A stretch of DNA of 64,000 bases from DATGSL01 sp964645585 (GTDB taxonomy: Bacteria; Verrucomicrobiota; Verrucomicrobiia; Opitutales; T3Sed10-336): NCBI GenBank assembly GCA_964645585.1, contig CAZYAN010000011.1, forward strand, positions 1 to 64,000. The letters are read 5' to 3'. This document shows positions 1 through 8,772 of the stretch, one piece after another. Each line of letters opens with the position of its first letter. Position 1 is the stretch's first letter. Position numbers and translations under genes: made by a program. Under the pieces are notes generated by a model. The model searched no databases, was not told the DNA's origin, and saw only the letters and a list, made by a program, of their open reading frames with translations.

Positions 1-570
1 GGCGATTCCGGTGTTTCGTTCATGGACGCGGGAGAAGGCGCTTTCGGCGCGCTCGGCCTTGGTCATCGGGCTCTCGGATTTCTTTCCGTCTGTTCCGGCA
101 CCGGCGCCCGTCGCGGACGTCGCAGTTTGCCGCGACGCTCGGTAACGCCGGAGGTCTTCCTGCATTTCGCGCTTTTTCGCCTGCAAGGCCACAATCGCCT
201 GATTGAGCTCGGCCTCCTGCTCCTTAGCCTGCTGAAGCGTCTGTTCAAGGACCGGAAGCTGGTCTTCAATATCGATTTGCTTGGCAATCGCCGCCTCCGC
301 CAAGTCCTCCCGCTTCTCCGACAGCGCTGTCTGGATCTGCTCGGAAAACGCGTTGTGCTTGGCATTGAGGTCGGCGATCGACTTGATGACCAAGTGTTTG
401 TTCGCTTCCACGCGGCCGAGTTCGTCGCGCACCTCGGAAATGACAGTATCGATATCACGGATTGCCTGCTCCATCACCGTCTCGGGGACGGCACCCTCAA
501 TGGCGTCGACAATGGAGTTGGCGGTTCCCGTGATGATGCGGGATATGCGGGCGGTCAGTTTCTCTTTCAT
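1..570 (-). CDS. PspA/IM30 family protein (C-terminus off the window)
   Basis: The frame opens with ATG at 570 and runs off the left edge without a stop, giving 190 visible residues. It begins MKEKLTARISRIITG and then reads as almost unbroken amphipathic helix: VMEQAIRDIDTVISEVRDE, then a long Glu/Gln/Lys-rich coiled coil, as in PspA, IM30/Vipp1 and ESCRT-III-like proteins. Members coat and stabilise the cytoplasmic face of the inner membrane under envelope stress. The start overlaps the stop of the upstream gene by 4 bp (ATGA at 567-570), so the two genes are probably translationally coupled. The family call rests on helix pattern and the conserved N-terminal helix. The end of the protein cannot be seen. 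Confidence 0.8.
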   Translation of the reverse strand, partial: MKEKLTARISRIITGTANSIVDAIEGAVPETVMEQAIRDIDTVISEVRDELGRVEANKHLVIKSIADLNAKHNAFSEQIQTALSEKREDLAEAAIAKQIDIEDQLPVLEQTLQQAKEQEAELNQAIVALQAKKREMQEDLRRYRASRQTATSATGAGAGTDGKKSESPMTKAERAESAFSRVHERNTGIA

Positions 571-1097
571 GATGGTTCCGGTTTCGGGTTGTTCTTGATC
601 TTGCTGGAAACGATTTCCGTCACTTCCAGGAGCGCGCGCAGCTTCTCCTCGAAGTGTTCCGGCGAATAGCAGGGCGGCGCGGACGAGATCCCAATGCGCA
701 GCAGACTTTCGATCAATTGAAAAACCTGGTCGATCAGACGCTTTTCCAATTGAGCCAGATGAGCCGGTTCCTCCTCGGCGCGCGCCGGCCGGCCGCTCGT
801 CAGGAGGGCCGCGAAAATCGGCGGCAATGCCTCAACGAGCCGGTTGACGAATTCCGAGCGCCGATCATGAGAAAACTCCATGTCTTGAATTTCCTGATAC
901 GTCGGGGCAATGAGATTTCTGAGGTCCATCAGACAATCACGAAAGTTCTGGAGATTCTGCTGACGCTGCCGATAGTCCGCAAGCACATGCCGAAACTTTT
1001 CGCTCAACGTCGTCGCGCCAGGCACCTCAAGCGACAATAAAAAATCCGCGTCCTTCTCCTCTACCCGGCAACTGATCGTCGTCGTTCGCTGTGACAT
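567..1097 (-). CDS. hypothetical protein with RHH-like N-terminus, first gene of PspA operon
   Basis: This 176-residue protein starts MSQRTTTISCRVEEKD. Residues 4-11 look like a beta strand and residues 12-45 like two helices (DADFLLSLEV, then TLSEKFRHVLADYRQRQ), which is the layout of a ribbon-helix-helix DNA-binding domain. The rest is predicted all-helical (LIDQVFQLIESLLRIG, FEEKLRALLEVTEIVSSKI). I do not recognise a named family. The frame stays open to 1277, but the extra 60 residues are low complexity and lie over an inverted repeat, so I start at ATG 1097. It overlaps the PspA-like gene by 4 bp. A role as regulator or partner of that gene is inference. Confidence 0.65.
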   Translation of the reverse strand: MSQRTTTISCRVEEKDADFLLSLEVPGATTLSEKFRHVLADYRQRQQNLQNFRDCLMDLRNLIAPTYQEIQDMEFSHDRRSEFVNRLVEALPPIFAALLTSGRPARAEEEPAHLAQLEKRLIDQVFQLIESLLRIGISSAPPCYSPEHFEEKLRALLEVTEIVSSKIKNNPKPEPS

Positions 1098-1117
1098 AAG
1101 AACAGATTGAGCTTGTT

Positions 1118-1135
1118 TGTTTGCAAATGCAAACA
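1118..1135. promoter_or_regulatory. 18-bp perfect inverted repeat, candidate operator
   Basis: TGTTTGCA-AA-TGCAAACA is a perfect 8-bp inverted repeat with a 2-bp spacer. It lies 21-38 bp upstream of the ATG at 1097, where a repressor of that operon could bind. The first protein of the operon looks like a ribbon-helix-helix regulator, so autoregulation is possible. About one such palindrome per spacer length is expected by chance in a 64-kb window, so the position carries most of the weight. Confidence 0.4.
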
Positions 1136-1275
1136 TAAAATTAACAGAATTTGCGAATTGAGACACCGCGCGGGATCGAAATTGAAATTGCCGAGCCGGC
1201 CGCCCGGATTTCATTGAAGATCGGTACGAAAAACCCCGAACTTGCAGCGGACCCCGGCGGCGGCAAAGTACGTCC

Positions 1276-1650
1276 ATGATCCGGTTTTTCGATCACATCG
1301 ACCTCCGCGTCCCGAATCTGGAGGAAGCGCGGCCCTTTTACGAAGGGCTCCTGCCGGCCCTGGGATTTACCCGCCCGGTTCCGATCGACGGATGGCTGCA
1401 GTTTGAGGCGCCCCCGTCCGATGGTGCCCCGTTCTTCGGTTTAACAGAATCGCCAGGTCACCTCCCTAATGAAAACCGAATCGCGTTCCGGGCCGACGGA
1501 CGAGAGAAAGTCGACGAACTTGGGGAAGTTCTCCGCCGCATAGGCGCCCGAAATATCGAAGGCCCGATGGACTACGAAACAAACTACTACGCGGTTTTCT
1601 TCGAGGATCCGTTCGGCAACCGCTTTGAGGTCTGTCATCGCGGTGAATAA
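1276..1650 (+). CDS. VOC superfamily (glyoxalase/bleomycin-resistance-like) protein
   Basis: The 124-residue protein has the paired beta-alpha-beta-beta-beta modules of the vicinal oxygen chelate fold. The N-terminal FFDHIDLRVPNLEEARPFY carries the first metal-ligand His, and the C-terminal AVFFEDPFGNRFEVCH carries the typical DPxGNxFE with its Glu ligand. The length is usual for a single-domain VOC protein. Substrate cannot be told: members include lyases, dioxygenases, resistance proteins and many unknowns. It is divergent from the PspA operon and convergent with ribF. I see no clear terminator in the 76 bp after its stop. Confidence 0.85.
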   Translation: MIRFFDHIDLRVPNLEEARPFYEGLLPALGFTRPVPIDGWLQFEAPPSDGAPFFGLTESPGHLPNENRIAFRADGREKVDELGEVLRRIGARNIEGPMDYETNYYAVFFEDPFGNRFEVCHRGE

Positions 1651-1726
1651 TCATTACCGCGAAAACCTGGGGCATGAAGAGGCTTCCGAAGATCCGCCTT
1701 TCTTTCGCATTTCAATCTTGGCTCAA

Positions 1727-2680
1727 CTATTCCCGCGGTTTCTTCCAGCCTTCTATGTCACGGAGAATCTGCGCCTTCAGTTCGTCCACATTCGCAAAAG
1801 ACTGCTCCGGCCGCAAAAACTCCAGCCACTCGACCCGCAGCAAATCGTTTGCAATAAACGGGCAATCGCCGTCGGGAATATGCACCTCCAAGAGCGGCCC
1901 TGATTCGCCTTTTTCCACCGTTGGCCGCATCCCGTAGTTCGCGATGGCCGGAATCATCGCCTCGCTCTCACCGCGCGCTCGTCCCACACGCACCGCGTAC
2001 ACGCCGAACCGGGGGCGCAAGGGAGGATCCCACGACAGGTTCAAAGTCGGGAACCCGAGGGTCCGTCCCAGCCGCCGCCCCTCGATCACGGTCGACTCGC
2101 AAAAATACGGATAGCCGAATAGCGCATTTGCCTCCGCCATCTTTCCCTCCCGCAAACATTCGCGAATCCGCGTGCTGCTGATCGGGATTCCGTCGAGCCG
2201 AAGGCGCGGAGCGCTGACGACGGTGATACCGGCCGCGCGCCCCAGCTCGGCCAAAAGCGCGGCGTCTCCCTTGCGCCCTTTACCGAAGCGCCAATTTTCC
2301 CCGACGTACAAACCGCGCACCGACGGCAAGCAGCGCCGCAGGTAAGCGACAAACTCCTCCGCCGGGATCGCCGCGAATGTGCGGTCAAAACGCTGTTCAA
2401 TAATCAAATCCACCTCCAGCGAACGAAGAACCTGCTCCTTCATCTGCGGCGTCATGATTTGAGGAACCGCTTTTTCCGGCGTGAACAGACAGCTGGGGTG
2501 CGGCCAAAAGGTCAGAACGCCGGCGATCCCTCCGCTTCGCCGGGCGCCGCCGATCGCATTCTGAATCACTTGCCGGTGGCCGAGATGGACGCCATCAAAC
2601 ATGCCGATCGCCAAGTGCAGCTCGCGATCGTCCGGAAGCGCGAGCCCTTCCAGCGCATCGACTTTACAGGGGAATTTCAC
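1727..2680 (-). CDS. ribF: bifunctional riboflavin kinase / FAD synthetase
   Basis: RibF phosphorylates riboflavin to FMN and adenylates FMN to FAD in the cytosol. The N-terminal half is the nucleotidyltransferase-like FAD synthetase, with AIGMFDGVHLGHRQVI near residues 25-40 and ISSTRIRECL near 165-175. The C-terminal half is the flavokinase domain, with GRTLGFPTLNL and the RPTVEKGE segment. Length (317) is normal. The start is GTG at 2680, preceded 6 nt upstream by AGAGG. It is the last gene of the nusA-infB-rbfA-nrnA-truB-ribF operon, 29 bp after truB, which is a common bacterial arrangement. Confidence 0.96.
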   Translation of the reverse strand: MKFPCKVDALEGLALPDDRELHLAIGMFDGVHLGHRQVIQNAIGGARRSGGIAGVLTFWPHPSCLFTPEKAVPQIMTPQMKEQVLRSLEVDLIIEQRFDRTFAAIPAEEFVAYLRRCLPSVRGLYVGENWRFGKGRKGDAALLAELGRAAGITVVSAPRLRLDGIPISSTRIRECLREGKMAEANALFGYPYFCESTVIEGRRLGRTLGFPTLNLSWDPPLRPRFGVYAVRVGRARGESEAMIPAIANYGMRPTVEKGESGPLLEVHIPDGDCPFIANDLLRVEWLEFLRPEQSFANVDELKAQILRDIEGWKKPRE

Positions 2681-2709
2681 AGCATCCTCTCACACCGCGT
2701 CTATCGGTA

Positions 2710-3441
2710 TCACAGGACGGTTCGCGGAACAAGATTTCGCACCGGGAGAAGCCGTTTCGCGATTTCACTGTTCTCCATCGCCAGCAACTCCTCCAGCGGA
2801 AGCGCGTCTTCCAGACGTATGTCATCGATCGCCTCGCGGACCAGCCGGGTGAGATGCGCGCCGCAACCGATCCGCTGTCCAAGATCGTGCGCGATCGTCC
2901 GCACGTACGTGCCTTTGGAACAGCGGAGGCGAAACTCGATGTTCGGCGCCTCGTACTTGAGCAGCTCAAAACTGTGTACGCGGATAAACCTCGGCTCGCG
3001 CTCAATACTCTTTCCTTTGCGCGCGAGCTTGTAGAGCGGGACGCCGTCGACTTTGACCGCTGAGTGCATCGGCGGCGTCTGGTATTGATCGCCGAGAAAC
3101 GTCTTCATGTGCGCCTCGACCTCCTCCCGGCTCATCTCCGGAACCGGGGCCGTTACCATCACCTCACCTTCCGCGTCCTGGGTATTGGTGGTTTTCCCCA
3201 GCTCGATCGTGCCGGCGTAAACCTTGTCGAGACTGATCAAGTACTGCGACGCCTTCGTCGCCTTTCCGATCAACAGCACGAGCAAACCGGTCGCCATCGG
3301 GTCGAGCGTTCCCGCGTGACCGATCCTCTTCATGCGCAGCTTGCCCCGCAGGCGCGCCACGACATCGTGAGACGTATGATCTTTCGGTTTATCGACGAGC
3401 AAAACTCCGTCGAGCTCAGGTCCTGTAGCACTAACCGTCAT
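2710..3441 (-). CDS. truB: tRNA pseudouridine(55) synthase
   Basis: TruB makes pseudouridine 55 in the T-loop of tRNAs. The 243-residue protein shows DGVLLVDKPKDHTSHDVV at the N-terminus and the catalytic motif GHAGTLDPMATGLL, with the nucleophile Asp47. KGTYVRTIAHDLG and AHLTRLVREAI follow as in the TruB core. It is shorter than E. coli TruB and appears to lack a full C-terminal PUA domain, which is common. The ATG overlaps the nrnA stop by 4 bp (3438-3441), which suggests coupled translation. Confidence 0.96.
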   Translation of the reverse strand: MTVSATGPELDGVLLVDKPKDHTSHDVVARLRGKLRMKRIGHAGTLDPMATGLLVLLIGKATKASQYLISLDKVYAGTIELGKTTNTQDAEGEVMVTAPVPEMSREEVEAHMKTFLGDQYQTPPMHSAVKVDGVPLYKLARKGKSIEREPRFIRVHSFELLKYEAPNIEFRLRCSKGTYVRTIAHDLGQRIGCGAHLTRLVREAIDDIRLEDALPLEELLAMENSEIAKRLLPVRNLVPRTVL

Positions 3442-4433
3442 GATTCCAGGGCATCAACCTCGTCGAGGCGCTGTTGAATCGCCTCGATCAGCGCCGGGCG
3501 AAATTCTTCGAAGGACATTCTCGCGGTAAAACCGGCCGCGCACGCGTGCCCGCCTCCTTGAAACAGGGCGGCAATCTGGTCGACGCGAAAGCGAAGATCC
3601 TTGCAGCGCAGACTGCCTTTGATCCCGTCGGGCCGCTCTTCTAAAATCCCCGCGATATCAACACCGTCGATCGAGCGCGCGTAATCGACCAAGCCCTCCG
3701 CGTCCTCGCTTGTGGTGCCGGTTTCCTCGAAAAAATTCGAGGAGAGGAACCCAAGGCACACCCGGCCGCCGCACTCGAGACGCAACGATGCGAGAAATTT
3801 CTGGAGGAGCCGCATCTTCCCAATCGACTCCCGCTCGTACAACTCATTGGACGCCGCCGCCGGGTCCGCCCCGCGATCGAGTAAACGCCCGCTGATGGAA
3901 AAAACGCGACGGGTTGTCGACGGAAACCGAAATTGCCCGGTGTCGGTCGCGATCCCGACATAAAGCGCCTGCGCGGTCGTCGGATCGATCCGCCAGCCGT
4001 TATCGAGAGCGACACCGGCCAAGATCTCCGCCGTCGCGGCCGAGCTGCTTTCAATATAGTTTCTCTTGGCGTACTGCGTATTCGAAATGTGGTGATCGAT
4101 GTTCAGCTCCACCTCCGGGAACGCGCGAAGGAGCAGCTCGCCCGTACGCTCCTGGTCCGCGCAGTCAACCGTCACCGCGAGATAGCCCTCCGGCTTGAAA
4201 TCCTTGGCCCGAAAGAACGGAGTGTCCCTGACAAGAAACTCGAGCCGCCGAGGAATCGGGTCGGCATTTACACAGACGGCGTCGACATTCTGGCCATGCA
4301 AGATCCGGCAGAGACCGACCTGCGAGCCAATACAGTCGCCGTCGGGCCTCAGGTGACCGACCACGGCCACCTTCCGGCCTCGAAGTTCGTCCACCGCGTC
4401 GCGGATGGAAAGAGACAACTCAGGATACAACAT
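3438..4433 (-). CDS. nrnA: DHH/DHHA1 phosphoesterase (nanoRNase / pAp phosphatase)
   Basis: Family members degrade 2-5-nt RNAs and often hydrolyse pAp to AMP. The DHH domain shows GHLRPDGDCIGSQVGL, then AVTVDCAD and the signature NIDHHISNTQYA, which supply the Mn2+ ligands. The C-terminal DHHA1 domain ends with the nucleic-acid-binding GGGHACAAGFTA. At 331 residues it has the standard length. Its place between rbfA (18 bp) and truB (4-bp overlap) is typical of this operon in many phyla. Which activity dominates in this organism cannot be read from the sequence. Confidence 0.92.
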   Translation of the reverse strand: MLYPELSLSIRDAVDELRGRKVAVVGHLRPDGDCIGSQVGLCRILHGQNVDAVCVNADPIPRRLEFLVRDTPFFRAKDFKPEGYLAVTVDCADQERTGELLLRAFPEVELNIDHHISNTQYAKRNYIESSSAATAEILAGVALDNGWRIDPTTAQALYVGIATDTGQFRFPSTTRRVFSISGRLLDRGADPAAASNELYERESIGKMRLLQKFLASLRLECGGRVCLGFLSSNFFEETGTTSEDAEGLVDYARSIDGVDIAGILEERPDGIKGSLRCKDLRFRVDQIAALFQGGGHACAAGFTARMSFEEFRPALIEAIQQRLDEVDALES

Positions 4434-4451
4434 TACAATGGTACGAACGCG

Positions 4452-4799
4452 TTACTCCGGCTGCTCACCGTCCAGCTCGTCAAGGATGTTCAACACATGA
4501 TCGCCCTCCTCGAGCGTCGGATCGTAATGAAACTGCAGATGCGGCAAAAACTTGAGCACCACCTTCCGGCCCACCTGACGCCGGATTTCCTTCTGGTTTT
4601 TCCGCAGCCAGCTCAGCGCCGGACGGACCTCGATTTCGCCGCCGATTACCGAAAAGAAAACGTGCGCTTTGCGGTGATCGGGCGACACATCCACGCGGGT
4701 AATCGTGATGCGCACCGACTCCGCTTGGAAACGGGTATGGAGCACTTCACTGATCTCCCGCTTGATCAATTCGTTCACCCTGATATTCCGCTGGCTCAT
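4452..4799 (-). CDS. rbfA: 30S ribosome-binding factor A
   Basis: RbfA is a KH-like cold-shock maturation factor that helps process the 16S rRNA 5' end on the 30S subunit. The 115-residue protein contains RVNELIKREISEVLHTRF at the N-terminus, then ITRVDVSPDHRKAHVFFSV and the C-terminal PHLQFHYDPTLEEGDHV, all characteristic of the family. It lies between infB and nrnA, as expected. The 117-bp gap from infB is unusually wide for this operon and holds an inverted pair of 7-nt-periodic repeats. Confidence 0.95.
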   Translation of the reverse strand: MSQRNIRVNELIKREISEVLHTRFQAESVRITITRVDVSPDHRKAHVFFSVIGGEIEVRPALSWLRKNQKEIRRQVGRKVVLKFLPHLQFHYDPTLEEGDHVLNILDELDGEQPE

Positions 4800-4812
4800 G
4801 ATTCTAATGCTC

Positions 4813-4910
4813 GTCTCCAGTCTCTGGTCTTTTGTCTGTCGTCGATTTGTTCAACGTGCCGTCTGGTCCTGTAAGCTCCGACCAGAGACGACAGACTAAG
4901 GACAAAAGAC
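4813..4910. repeat. inverted pair of 7-nt-periodic repeats in the infB-rbfA spacer
   Basis: The left arm (4813-4847) has GTC exactly every 7 nt, at 4813, 4820, 4827, 4834 and 4841. The right arm (4876-4910) has GAC as the last three bases of five successive 7-mers. Three 10-mers of the left arm (GTCTCTGGTC, GTCTTTTGTC, GTCTGTCGTC) each have a perfect reverse complement in the right arm, though in a different order. In the operon transcript the arms could pair around a loop of about 30 nt. The unit grammar on the + strand, NNNNGAN, recurs at other intergenic sites in this window. Confidence 0.75.
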
Positions 4911-4916
4911 GTTCTT

Positions 4917-7400
4917 TTACAGGCTCGCCCGGAGTTTCTGGATTTCAAACGCCTCGATTACGTCGCCGGGTTGATAAGTATCAACTTCGTCAATACGAAT
5001 CCCGCATTCGTAACCAGCGCGAACCTCGGTGACGTCGTCCTTGAAGCGCTTCAACGTCGTAACCGTGCCCTCGGCAACAGGCTTGCCCTGCCGCAGAAGA
5101 CGGACCTTCGCGTCGCGGACGATTTTGCCTTCCGTAACAAGACAGCCGGCAACGTGACCCTTCGCCATCGGGAAGACCTGGCGGACTTCCGCCGCGCCGA
5201 GTTTGATCTCCCGGATCTCCGGATCGAGAAGTTCAGCCATCTGCTCCTTCACGCCGTCAATCAGCTCATAAATAATATTGTAGGTGTGAACCGGCACCCC
5301 GTGGTGCTTGGCGGCGCTCTTGACGCCTGCTTCCATCTTGACGCCGAAGCCGACAATCGCGGCATTCGCGGCACTAGCCATCGTCACATCACTCTGGGTA
5401 ATCTGTCCCACATCGGCGGCGACGACTTCCACGTCGACCTTGTCGCTGTCGATCCCTTCGAGCGCCTCGACAACGGCCTCGAGCGAACCTTGCACGTCAC
5501 AGCGCACAACCGCCCGGAAGGTTTTCTTCTTTTGGCTCTCAATCGCCGAGAAAAGGTCGTCGATGGTCGGGCGCGGCGCGGAAGCGGCGACCGGCTGGCG
5601 TTTCAGCTCGATTTCGTTCTCTTCCGCCTGCTGCTTCGCGACACGTTCGTTCTTAACGGCTTCGTAAGTCGTGCCCGCTTCCGGAGCATCCGACCAGCCG
5701 ATGACGCGGACCGGGGTCGACGGCGTCGCCTGCTTCACATTGCGGCCATGCTCATCAAACATCGCCCGCACCTTGCAATAATGGGGTCCGCAAACGAGCG
5801 CGTCCCCCACTTTGAGCGTGCCCTTCTGGACGATCACGGTCGCCGTCGGACCGCGTCCCACCACAACTTCAGCCTCGACGATGACGCCGGAGCTCGGGCC
5901 TCGCGCAACGGCTTTCAGCTCCAGGATCTCCGCTTGGAGCGAGATCATCTCTAGCAGCGTGTCGATGCCTTCGCCCTTGAGCGCGGAAATCGGCACACAG
6001 ATCGTCTCACCGCCCCAGTCTTCCGGCGCGATGTTGCGCTCCTGCATTTGCTTTTTGACCCGATCCGGATTCGCGCCGCGCGCATCGATCTTGTTGATCG
6101 CGACAATCACCGGAACGCCGGCCGATTGCGCGTGCTTCAGCGCTTCATCCGTCTGCGGCATGAAACCGTCGTCCGCCGCGACGACCAAGACCGCGATATC
6201 CGTGACGTGGGCGCCTCGGGCGCGCATCTTCGAAAACGCCGCGTGACCCGGGGTATCGAGAAAAGTGATTTTCTGCCCGTCGCTGGACTCGACCTGATAG
6301 GCGCCGATGTGCTGGGTGATCCCGCCCGCCTCGCCCGCGACGACGCTGGCTTTGCGGATGTTGTCGATCAAGGTGGTCTTCCCGTGGTCAACGTGGCCGA
6401 GAATGCAGACGACCGGCGGGCGCGGTTCGAGAAATTTGCTTTCGTCAACCGGCGCCGCCTTTTTCGCTTCCTTCCCTCCCTTCGGTCCCGTTTCCCCGCG
6501 GTGGCGCACATCGAGCAAATAACCGTGGCGCGCCGCGAGTTCGCTCGCGACGTTCTCCTCGATCACCTGGTTCATCGAGGCGAAGATGCCCATTTCCATC
6601 AGCTCGGAAATCAGGCGGAACGGCTTCAGGCCAATCATCCCGGCAAAGTCGCGAACGACGATCGGCGGCTTGACGACAATAACTTTGACGTCCTCCGTTT
6701 CCGCCGGCTCTTCCGCAGCCTCGAGCGCGGCTCCGGCTGCCGGAACTTTCGATGCGTCTTTCGCCGCGGAGGAATCCGCGGTTGCCGGCGACGGCGGCTT
6801 GGAACCTTCCTCGCTTGCCGATTTTGCGGCCGGCGCCGGCGGCGCCTTCGGTGAAACCGGCGGCGGCATCGAAGGCGGACGAGGCGGCGACTTCGGACCT
6901 TGCGCGGCCGGAGGCGGCACCGGCGGCTGGGCCGGACCCGCAGGCCGCGGCGGCGCGGGCGGCCTTGATTGGACTGGAGGCGGCGGAGGCGCTGCTTTCG
7001 GCGGCGGCGGTTGCGGTTTCGGCGCGGCGGCGGCGGCTTTCTCCTCGCGCTCGCGGCGCACGTCTTCGGCGCTCTTTACGAAAACACCCGGAGGCAGCTT
7101 GATCGAGGGCTGGGTTCCCGCCTTAGCCTGACCGTCCTCCGCTTCAGCCGATTTCACTTTTTCCTCTCCGGCTGCTTCCGCTTTGGCGGCTTCTGCTTCC
7201 TTCTTTTCGGCAGCGGCAGCCTCCTGCTCTTCCTGCTCCCGTTTTGCCTGAAATTCTTCAACCAGGGATTCGGCAGAGATGTTGTCGATCGTGCTCGAAG
7301 CGCTCGTGACCGTGGTGTACCCGCGCTCCCGCAGAAGAGAGATCAATTCCTTGTTCTCGATGCCAATCTGTTTGGATAACTGATGTATTCTTACGCTCAT
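4917..7400 (-). CDS. infB: translation initiation factor IF-2
   Basis: IF-2 is the GTPase that brings fMet-tRNA to the 30S subunit and promotes subunit joining. The 827-residue protein starts with an IF2_N-like SVRIHQLSKQIGIENKELISLL. A low-complexity linker rich in Lys/Glu/Ala and then Pro/Ala follows (about 60-235), then a second IF2_N module. The G domain shows G1 GHVDHGKTT, G3 DTPGHAAF, G4 NKID and G5 SALKGEG. Domains II-IV run to the C-terminus, where GYECGIRIDEVDTYQPGDVIEAFE is typical. It is 74 bp downstream of nusA. Confidence 0.98.
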   Translation of the reverse strand: MSVRIHQLSKQIGIENKELISLLRERGYTTVTSASSTIDNISAESLVEEFQAKREQEEQEAAAAEKKEAEAAKAEAAGEEKVKSAEAEDGQAKAGTQPSIKLPPGVFVKSAEDVRREREEKAAAAAPKPQPPPPKAAPPPPPVQSRPPAPPRPAGPAQPPVPPPAAQGPKSPPRPPSMPPPVSPKAPPAPAAKSASEEGSKPPSPATADSSAAKDASKVPAAGAALEAAEEPAETEDVKVIVVKPPIVVRDFAGMIGLKPFRLISELMEMGIFASMNQVIEENVASELAARHGYLLDVRHRGETGPKGGKEAKKAAPVDESKFLEPRPPVVCILGHVDHGKTTLIDNIRKASVVAGEAGGITQHIGAYQVESSDGQKITFLDTPGHAAFSKMRARGAHVTDIAVLVVAADDGFMPQTDEALKHAQSAGVPVIVAINKIDARGANPDRVKKQMQERNIAPEDWGGETICVPISALKGEGIDTLLEMISLQAEILELKAVARGPSSGVIVEAEVVVGRGPTATVIVQKGTLKVGDALVCGPHYCKVRAMFDEHGRNVKQATPSTPVRVIGWSDAPEAGTTYEAVKNERVAKQQAEENEIELKRQPVAASAPRPTIDDLFSAIESQKKKTFRAVVRCDVQGSLEAVVEALEGIDSDKVDVEVVAADVGQITQSDVTMASAANAAIVGFGVKMEAGVKSAAKHHGVPVHTYNIIYELIDGVKEQMAELLDPEIREIKLGAAEVRQVFPMAKGHVAGCLVTEGKIVRDAKVRLLRQGKPVAEGTVTTLKRFKDDVTEVRAGYECGIRIDEVDTYQPGDVIEAFEIQKLRASL

Positions 7401-7474
7401 CTGTAACTGTCTGATAGTAGCAAACCGCGAGTCACAGATGAACTGTGGCCCGCCCTAGCAATCCTGGTGTGTTT

Positions 7475-8734
7475 TCACGGCGAAATTTTCTGCGAGTCCA
7501 GGAACGCAGAAACCTTCTTCATAATGTTTTCGGCCTCGTCTTCGGTAAAGCCCGCCTCGACCAGGTCGCTCTGCTCGACGCCGACAAAGGCCTCGGGACT
7601 GACGAAGCCATTGGCAACCAGCCGCTGCGCGAGGTCGCCTTCGATGCCTGGAATCTGATTAATGCCTTCGACCGCCAAACGCTTTCTGTCCTCAAAATCA
7701 AATTTCTCGGACTTCTCCTTGAGGATATCGAGCTTCCAGCCGAGCAGCCGCGAGGTCAAACGGGCGTTTTGACCCCTTTTCCCGATCGCGACCGCGAGAT
7801 CCTCGTCCGACACCTCAAACGAGATCGTCCGGGTGCTTTCGTCGAGCTCAATATTCCGCGGTATCGACGGCTTCAACGCCTCGGCGAGCATTTCCTTCGG
7901 ATCCTCATGGTAACGAACGATGTCGATCTTTTCGCCCCCGAGTTCGCGCACGATACTCTTCACCCGAGCGCCGCGCGCCCCAACACAGGCGCCGACCGGA
8001 TCGACACGCGGATCGTTGCTGGAAACGGCGATTTTCGTCCGGTATCCCGGCTCGCGCGCCAGTGCTTCAATTGTGACGGTGCCGTCGGTGATTTCGGTCA
8101 CCTCCAGCTCAAAAAGCCGATGGACAAATTTCGGACTGGCGCGGCTGAGAATGAGTTCGGGCCCGCGAGTCGTCGGTTCGATTTCCAGAAGAAGACAGCG
8201 AATTCGCTCGCCCGGCGAGTAGTCTTCGCCGGGGACGCGCTCGCGCGGCGGAAAAATCGCCTCGGCGCGCCCGAGATCGACGATCAGATCACCCCGCTCG
8301 CGCCGGCGGACGGTGCCGGAAACGATGTCTCCAACCAAGTCTTTAAAGTCGTCGTAAATCCGGTCCTTCTCATACTGGCGCAGCCGCTGCATGATCGCTT
8401 GGCGCGCGGTCTGAGCAGCGATGCGTCCGAGAAGGGAGGGATCGAGTTCGTTCTCGATAATATCGCCGAGCTTCGCGTCCGGCTTGACTTTTAATGCACG
8501 TTCCAGCGGGATTTCCCGTTTCGGATCACTGACGGAATCAACCACTTTCAACAGGCTCCAGGCGGAGAGCGCACCGGTTTTCGGGTTGATCTCGATCTTC
8601 AGTTCCTGACCTGCATTGACACCCTTGAGCGCGGCCGTATGAATGGCATTAGTGATGGCGGCGATCATGTCTTCCCGACTGATCCCCTTCTCCTTTTCCA
8701 TGTATTCCAGGACTGAAAGAATTTCGCTGCTCAT
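7475..8734 (-). CDS. nusA: transcription termination/antitermination factor NusA
   Basis: NusA binds RNA polymerase and nascent RNA and modulates pausing, termination and antitermination. The N-terminal polymerase-binding domain begins SSEILSVLEYMEKEKGISRED. The S1 domain (GDIVSGTVRRRERGDLIVDLGRAEAIFP) and two KH domains (DPVGACVGARGARVKSIV and LAVAIGKRGQNARL) follow. A helix-hairpin-helix tail (INQIPGIEGDLAQRLVANGF) ends the 419-residue protein. The frame is open upstream to 8836, but the family N-terminus fits ATG 8734. It is the first gene of the operon, with its promoter presumably in 8735-8940. Confidence 0.97.
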   Translation of the reverse strand: MSSEILSVLEYMEKEKGISREDMIAAITNAIHTAALKGVNAGQELKIEINPKTGALSAWSLLKVVDSVSDPKREIPLERALKVKPDAKLGDIIENELDPSLLGRIAAQTARQAIMQRLRQYEKDRIYDDFKDLVGDIVSGTVRRRERGDLIVDLGRAEAIFPPRERVPGEDYSPGERIRCLLLEIEPTTRGPELILSRASPKFVHRLFELEVTEITDGTVTIEALAREPGYRTKIAVSSNDPRVDPVGACVGARGARVKSIVRELGGEKIDIVRYHEDPKEMLAEALKPSIPRNIELDESTRTISFEVSDEDLAVAIGKRGQNARLTSRLLGWKLDILKEKSEKFDFEDRKRLAVEGINQIPGIEGDLAQRLVANGFVSPEAFVGVEQSDLVEAGFTEDEAENIMKKVSAFLDSQKISP

Positions 8735-8772
8735 CGTCGTGTTTGTTGAGAAAAAAAAAAGCGGGGAACTCC

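Noticed and set aside
1098..1277. N-terminal extension of the RHH-like gene to 1277
   Set aside because: The extra 60 residues are low complexity and lie across an inverted repeat; ATG 1097 fits the RHH-like start.
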